A program made the position numbers and the translations under genes. Of a DNA stretch of 64,000 nt, positions 58,560-64,000 are shown in pieces. The stretch is taken from the NCBI RefSeq assembly GCF_037975245.1, contig NC_092566.1, positions 5,706,001 to 5,770,000 on the forward strand. Reading direction: 5' to 3'. Within the stretch, counting starts at the first letter, position 1, and each line of letters starts with the position of its first letter. Source of the stretch: Apostichopus japonicus (lineage: Eukaryota; Echinodermata; Holothuroidea; Aspidochirotida; Stichopodidae). A model generated the notes under the pieces. That model saw only the letters and a program-made list of their open reading frames with translations, had not been told where the DNA came from and made no database searches.

Positions 58560-60130
58560 CTTAGTTGCTTTAACCGAGCAATTGAACAATTTTCTGCAAA
58601 ATGTTTAATAGACAACTTATCGTACATACAGTACCTCTATGCCACAGTGATTACTTTGTTAGAAGTGAACCAATCAAAAGCAATAAGATTCCATGTGAGT
58701 TTAACAGGTTAAGCTATTCAATACTGAAATGAATCTATACAGGTAGCTCTAACCCTGCCCAAGAAAGTCCAAAGTTTAAAGTCAAACTAACAGGCTAGCA
58801 CACGCTGTTTACAAAGCAATTATTAGACCTGTTGTGCACACTTTCATTTTCACTAGTCGTTCATTATCACTATCCATTCCTAACATGTAACATGTCCATC
58901 GAGACAATTCTTACCGAATCCAATCTGAACAATGCAGAAGGAGCATTCCCTTTAGTAATTAATACAGACATACAGCTGAATGATATTAGACTAACAACAA
59001 TTAAAAGCTACCATGGTTTATAGACTGTTGACCGTAAAGGATTAACCTTTTGAAGCTGAGAGTAAAAATTAATAACCAGAGAGACAGCACGATTAATAGT
59101 GATTCCATGCCATGTTTTATATGTCATATGTTAAATGTAACACTGTACACAGAAGTTTCACAGTTTGACTGCAAGCCACCTTTAAGCTCCAAAGATGTTC
59201 ATTAGATTTTAGGTATTCACAAAGCTGAATCTACATGTGTACTAGAAGTATGAGTTCAGCCAGCTTTACTTTAGGAGTAAATTTTGTTTGCAAGGTTTTC
59301 AGACTGGTGAACTCAAATGCCATTTGACCTCACAAAATATGTGGGCGTGCTCAGTAAGGTGGATCAACAAACCACAAATTTCACTGAAGGTTTACTAAAT
59401 TTGGAAGTTATCATATGAACACAAATTGTTGACACTTTGACCTCAGGTGACTGCAAATGACTTGCACCTCTATGGCCAATAATTGGCCACTTTTATTACC
59501 TACAGTAAGTTGGATCTACATACCAAGTATGAATTTCATCCAAGCTTTGCTTGTGAAGTTATCGAGTATTAAAGATATTCAGTCTTTGACCTCTATAGTG
59601 ACCTCAAAATGACATTTGTCCGGGGCAGATAACAATAGGGTTAAGGTGGATTCGTATACCAAGTATGAAGTTGAACCAACGACAGGGTTCTTACTTTCCT
59701 TTTAATGACAAATCTACATATCAAACATAAAGTTTAACAAAGGTTTACCTTGACCTTGAACTCTCTAGAACAATTATACTCCCTAACAGACTGCCTACAT
59801 TCCACATCAGAAGTTTGATCTAGCATTACTTACAATTAGAGTTATCATGTTTCTATGGTTGTCAGTCTGTCAGACTGTACCTTCTCCTGACCCATATTGA
59901 CCTTTTGAGCTCAACATTAACAAAAGGGATGATCTACTCACTATGGGGCTAAATTTGTACCAAATACAACAGAAATGATACAGTCCACCTATGTAAACAA
60001 CCTGCATTAGTGTGAAAATGATGAGAATTCTTCAATACATCTAAATAATTGAATGAAAGAAAACCTGTGGGCAAGACCACCGTAGATGACAGATTCTTTC
60101 ATACCTTTATGAACTTGGCGTTAAAATGTG
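58560..60130. other. Intergenic stretch with degenerate relatives of the upstream repeat
   Basis: From about 59330 to 59900 phrases such as tttgacctc, ccaagtatgaa and gaagttatc recur loosely, like the repeats at 49990 and 55490. No gene seen. Confidence 0.4.
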
Positions 60131-60138
60131 AAGGCTTA

Positions 60139-60670
60139 GGGTGCTTTTACACTAGATCCAGATCAGATCTCCAGGTCAGGATCTGATCTTGAAGTCAAGA
60201 TCACGGCTGTAGTGTTAACGCAGAACTTTCAGATCCAGATCTGATCCTCCTATTTTGGTGCTGGCAGAGACCAGGATCTGATCCAGAAGTTAAGATCAAT
60301 TTTGCAATGTAAACACTTGGTGACCGCATTACGACCCATGCATTCTTGCATGAAATTCCAGTCCTCTATCATGCATGTGCTAATAAGAATTAGTGTGTGT
60401 GGGCCATGCAAAGTGTAGTATTGAACATACCCTTAGGCTATGTAACAATTACAACAAAAGTTTTGGAATATATGTACTACGCAATCCGCCGCTGCGCATG
60501 ACACATTTCCGATCCGACCTTTTTATACCAACATCAGGTGAAAAGCGGAAGAGGATTGGAGTACGTCTCAAGGGAAAATGCGTCCGGATCAATGCATAAG
60601 TTTACCCCATGGAGAGATGATTGTCTGATAACATTAGGGGATCTGATCTGGATCTTGTGTGAAAGCACCC
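60139..60670. mobile_element. PIF/Harbinger-like MITE
   Basis: Ends GGGTGCTTTTACACTAGATC and the inverse of GGGTGCTTTCACACAAGATC, continuing as near-perfect TIRs of about 31 bases. TTA target duplication at 60136-60138 and 60671-60673. Interior rich in gatctgatc repeats; no transposase. Confidence 0.8.
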
Positions 60671-61224
60671 TTAGTTTTGGCTTTAATAGTAAAGTCTGAG
60701 TACTGCTTTTTAGCAACAAGCATTCCTCATCTTCTTATATCTTATGTTTACATGGTTTATTAGGTTATATATGTGTGATATGCTACTGGAGAAATGGCCA
60801 ATAAATAGTGTTGTAGAATGATATGCTATGGTGGCAAAATGTTAAAAGATTATGCAGTTTCCTGTAGTAACTAGTAACTAAAATATTGTCAAAGAATGTC
60901 TTTTATATCAGTATTTGTATTTGAAGTACCCTTACTGGTCCAGTAGTGGTTCTTTACGTACAAGTATTTGGCAGACAATAGAGTATGAGTACTGGGTACT
61001 TTCATTTGAGTAAAAGTACTGAATACTTGCAAAAACCTACTCGAGTTGTGTTCCCAAACTTCCCAAGTACTACAGCAGTGCAGTCAGTATAGTGAATCCA
61101 TGCATAACATCACAATCAACTGTATGTTCCTGGCAATGTCCCGTTTGAACGAAACATTATCGAAAATAGGCATACCTTAGATACTCCTTCATGGCCTAGC
61201 CAACATCACTGCTATGAGAGTGAG

Positions 61225-61259
61225 ACCAGGGAGCTGCGTTAGAGTAGCAGCTCCCTGGT
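61225..61259. repeat. Short hairpin CAGGGAGCTG family, copy 2
   Basis: 13-base arms 61225-61237 and 61247-61259 (accagggagctgc and its inverse), loop of nine bases. Confidence 0.8.
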
Positions 61260-61269
61260 GAGACTAACT

Positions 61270-61955
61270 TCACTAAGCCTATGATGACAACCTATGTACT
61301 TTATAGCACTGGACTTCCGCGTCTTTTTCGAGAAAGATCAGTTACAGCAGATTTTATCTGTTCTAATCCCTATCCTATTCATACCTGTGGTCATAACTGG
61401 ATGTATCGACTGTTGATCGGATCATCTATGGCACAAAATTGGCGAAGCTGCTGTGGAACGGTCATTTTGTCCACCTTTGAGAACCCAGACGGGCATTTGC
61501 TAGTGTTACTACCTCTTCGCTGTCAGCCATTGTTCATAACTGTGTAAGACATGAACTTGTCGGTACTTTGTATTGGTACGTACGTACATAAAGATGTTAT
61601 GACACTCACAATGAAAGTTTTATATTGTTGTTGGAGTACGAAAATGTTGCAACAATTAAATGCATATGTACTGAGAATGAAGTTTCAAAATGTAGTCATA
61701 GGCGAGAGCCTTGGTTTGAAAGGTAAATATACTAAATTTTGGTGACGATAGAGAATTCGTGACGTGCGAGCGCCGGGGACAGGAAAAAATTTCAATTTCA
61801 AATTTCTCATATTGACATATAGCGCTTACAAAACTGAAGTTCACGTAGTATAATACAACAGGAATGATAGAAATATTTACAAGGGACGGTGTGGCTAGCT
61901 ACCCTCAACGAAATACTGACGGGCATGGACAGTCAATTTACTGCTATAGTTTGAT
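61270..61955. other. Intergenic stretch, no gene recognised
   Basis: Two adjoining + strand frames (61281-61547 and 61551-61745) have no domain I recognise and no splice support. Confidence 0.35.
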
Positions 61956-61965
61956 CAGAGAGGTT

Positions 61966-62628
61966 CAAGGGCGGCGGAACGGGGGGGGGGGCACAGGGGG
62001 CACGTGCCCCCTTTTCCCCCTCCCACTTTTCCTCAGGTTAAAAATGTGCCCTTTTTCTACATAAAAATTGAGATGTCTCAAGTTAGCAAGAGGCAAGGGA
62101 ACCAGAATGAACACTCGGGAAGGGCCGTTTCCAGTCATCTGAGGGACCAAAAATTTCTTGTACGCTCCGCGCCAACCGATGGTGGCGCTCCGCTCAGATA
62201 GTCGTGCATAAAACTTTGCAAATCCTGGCTACGCCCCTGACTTTTAATGAATTTCTGTGGGTCAAACTCAAAGCTATTTCGAATGGAAAAAAATGTTACG
62301 ATATTAACAAGAAATAACTCTAATTCGGAAGATTCCTGCATTAGCAACTAGCATGATTTCACCTCATTTTGTCTCAAAAGAAAACTTTTTCCTTGTTTCC
62401 CAGTTTGCACATTGGATATTGCAGTGCTAGTAGTATGCATATTTTCCTTGAGGGGGTGGGGGGGGGGCGTTAATGGAGTGATGTGTATACGCAAATAAGA
62501 TAATACTATAAGAGTTATAAAGGGTACTAAATATAAGGCTGCATCAGTCCAATCGAATTTCTGCAAAGTGCCCTTTGATGTCGGTGACCCCCCCCCCCCC
62601 CAGATTAAAAGTGCTTCCACCGCCCTTG
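61966..62628. mobile_element. hAT-like MITE (family C), copy 1
   Basis: Ends CAAGGGCGGCGGAA and the inverse of a close match (CAAGGGCGGTGGAA); exact 8-base duplication gagaggtt (61958-61965 and 62629-62636). Contains the GC-rich module at about 62157. About 95% alike by eye to the copy at 63289. Confidence 0.9.
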
Positions 62629-62640
62629 GAGAGGTTAGAT

Positions 62641-62665
62641 CAGGGAGTTCCATAACAACTCCCTG
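62641..62665. repeat. Short hairpin CAGGGAGTT family, copy 3
   Basis: 9-base arms with loop ccataac, a decayed relative of the hairpin at 54581. It starts 13 bases after the end of the family C MITE. Confidence 0.65.
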
Positions 62666-62982
62666 GTTAGATTACTTCAGGTTAAGCAGTTAACGACCAC
62701 GCCCTACGTTAGCACCCCATGCCCAATGGTCTAGCAAAATGTTTAAAGGAACCCTAAAAGAATGTATTCCGAACGGCCAACAGATTGGGACTGTTTTCTG
62801 GCAGCATTATTTATTTGCGTACCGAGAGGTTCCCCGGGAATCGCTAGCATTGTTGCCATTTGATTAATTGTACGGTTACTTTTGTTGCCGACGGGCAATA
62901 CAATAGTAAGATCACAATGTAATGGAATGGTCCATGTATAGAGTGTTGGAGAAAGTGTTAACAAACAATTCGGCCTATATTC

Positions 62983-64000
62983 TTGATAATTCACAATACA
63001 TCCGTTAAACGTACTTTCAGTTCAATGTATCTAGGAGTCTGCATCGACAACAAGCTGACGTTTTCAAATCATATTTCGAAGGTATTAGCCAAGGTGTATC
63101 ACATTGTCGCCACACTCATTTCTCCTCACTTTCCTGTCCATATACGGGAAAGGGTGTTTGAGGCCTATACCTTGCCAAATATCATATATGCTGTCACGGT
63201 CTGGTATCAATTTGTCCAAATGAAAGATAAGAAAAGATTATTAAGTTTCCTTAGATACTGTGAGAGAATCGTTGGATTACATCATAACCAAGGGCGGCGG
63301 AACCGGGGGGCACAGGGGGCACGTGCCCCCCACTTTTCCTCAGGGTTAAAAATGTGCCCTTTTTCTACACAAAAATTGAGGTGTCTCAAGTTAGCAAGAG
63401 GCCAGGGAACCAGAATGAACACTCGGGAAGGGCCGTTTCCGGCCATCTGAGGGGTTTGTAAAACCAAAAATTTTCTTGTACGCTCCGCGCCAACCGATGG
63501 TGGCGCTCCGCTCAGATAGTCGTGCATACAACTTTGCAAATCCCGGCTATGCCCCTGACTTTTAATGAATTTATGTGGGTCAAACTCAGAGCTATTTCGA
63601 ATGGAAAAAATTTGTTAAGATATTAACAAGAAATAAACTCTAACTCGGAGGATTGCTACATTAGCAACTAGCATGATTTCACCTCATTTTGTCTCAATAG
63701 AAAACTTGTTCCTTGTTTCCCAATTTGCACATTGGATATTGCAGTGCTAGTATGCATATTTTCCTTGAAGGGGGGGGGGCGTTGATGGAGTGATGTGTAT
63801 ACGCAAATAAGATAATACAATAAGAGTTATAAAGGGTGCTAAATATAAGGCTACATCGGTCCAATCGATTTTCTGCAAAGTGCCCTTTGATGTCGGTGCC
63901 CCCCCCCCAGATTAAAAGTGCTTCCGCCGCCCTTGATCATAACCTACTTAAAGATAAAGTTAATACGGCTGCTGGGAAGGAATTCGAGAGGTTACTAAAT
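62983..64000 (+). mobile_element. LINE RT C-terminal region, interrupted by a MITE
   Basis: 62983-63288 reads SMYLGVCIDNKLTFSNHIS, then HFPVHIRERVFEAYTLPNII and RYCERIVGLHHN, the thumb and post-thumb part of a CR1/Jockey-type RT. At 63289 a family C MITE enters. After it, from 63944, the same frame goes on (LLKDKVNTAAGKEFERLL) to the window edge. The RT family differs from the LINE at 1-2188. Confidence 0.75.
63289..63935. mobile_element. hAT-like MITE (family C), copy 2, inside a LINE
   Basis: TIRs CAAGGGCGGCGGAA, exact 8-base duplication atcataac (63281-63288 and 63936-63943). Contains the GC-rich module at about 63475. Confidence 0.92.

Overview
The window is AT-rich animal DNA: long introns with GT..AG splice sites, tRNA-derived SINEs, LINEs, Penelope-like relics, many hAT-type MITEs, and a Death-NACHT-LRR receptor. 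This combination points to a marine deuterostome invertebrate. An echinoderm, perhaps a sea cucumber, is my best guess, but that is inference; no marker gene proves it.

I support three host genes. (1) An adhesion-type GPCR on the + strand (16420-25588). I assemble it from 13 exons whose phases all agree: signal peptide, Thr-rich stalk encoded by tiny symmetric phase-1 exons, GAIN-like region, GPS motif with a changed cleavage tripeptide, and seven-helix domain (714 aa). (2) A small secreted Cys-rich peptide on the - strand (27171-28961), built from three short exons behind a TATA box and carrying a furin-like RPRR site. (3) An NLR-type receptor on the - strand (45303-51594), with Death, NACHT and LRR exons in consistent phase (about 1007 aa from the Death exon on). 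A fragment carrying a dual-specificity phosphatase active site lies at 14700-14821 (-).

Layout. 1-2.3 kb: broken LINE. 2.4-6.2 kb: Penelope-like fragment, then the left arm of a roughly 3.4-kb inverted segmental duplication; it holds eight 36-bp mini-exons in a 231-bp tandem array plus a 30-bp exon, pointing left. 6.2-15.9 kb: tandem duplication, MITEs, minisatellite, LINE fragment, 47-bp foldback. 16.0-25.6 kb: right arm of the duplication and the GPCR gene. 25.8-33.2 kb: L2-like RT relic, peptide gene, hammerhead-like Penelope relics, tRNA SINEs, ATCC/ATTC repeats. 34.0-41.3 kb: inverted nest of 2-3 kb TIR elements sharing a ~95-bp GC-rich module, with a U2-snRNA-headed, TSD-flanked retroposon and further MITEs between the arms. 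44.4-51.6 kb: perfect palindrome, 15-bp minisatellite and the NLR gene. 51.7-64.0 kb: MITEs with exact target-site duplications, a 3-kb satellite-like repeat rich in AGGTCA half-sites, a Harbinger-like MITE, and a LINE interrupted by a MITE.

The receptor genes do not form an operon-like unit; what links the regions is turnover. Arrays of symmetric mini-exons have been copied, inverted and resized to make receptor stalk variants, and a family of hAT MITEs with a shared internal module has spread through the intergenic DNA.
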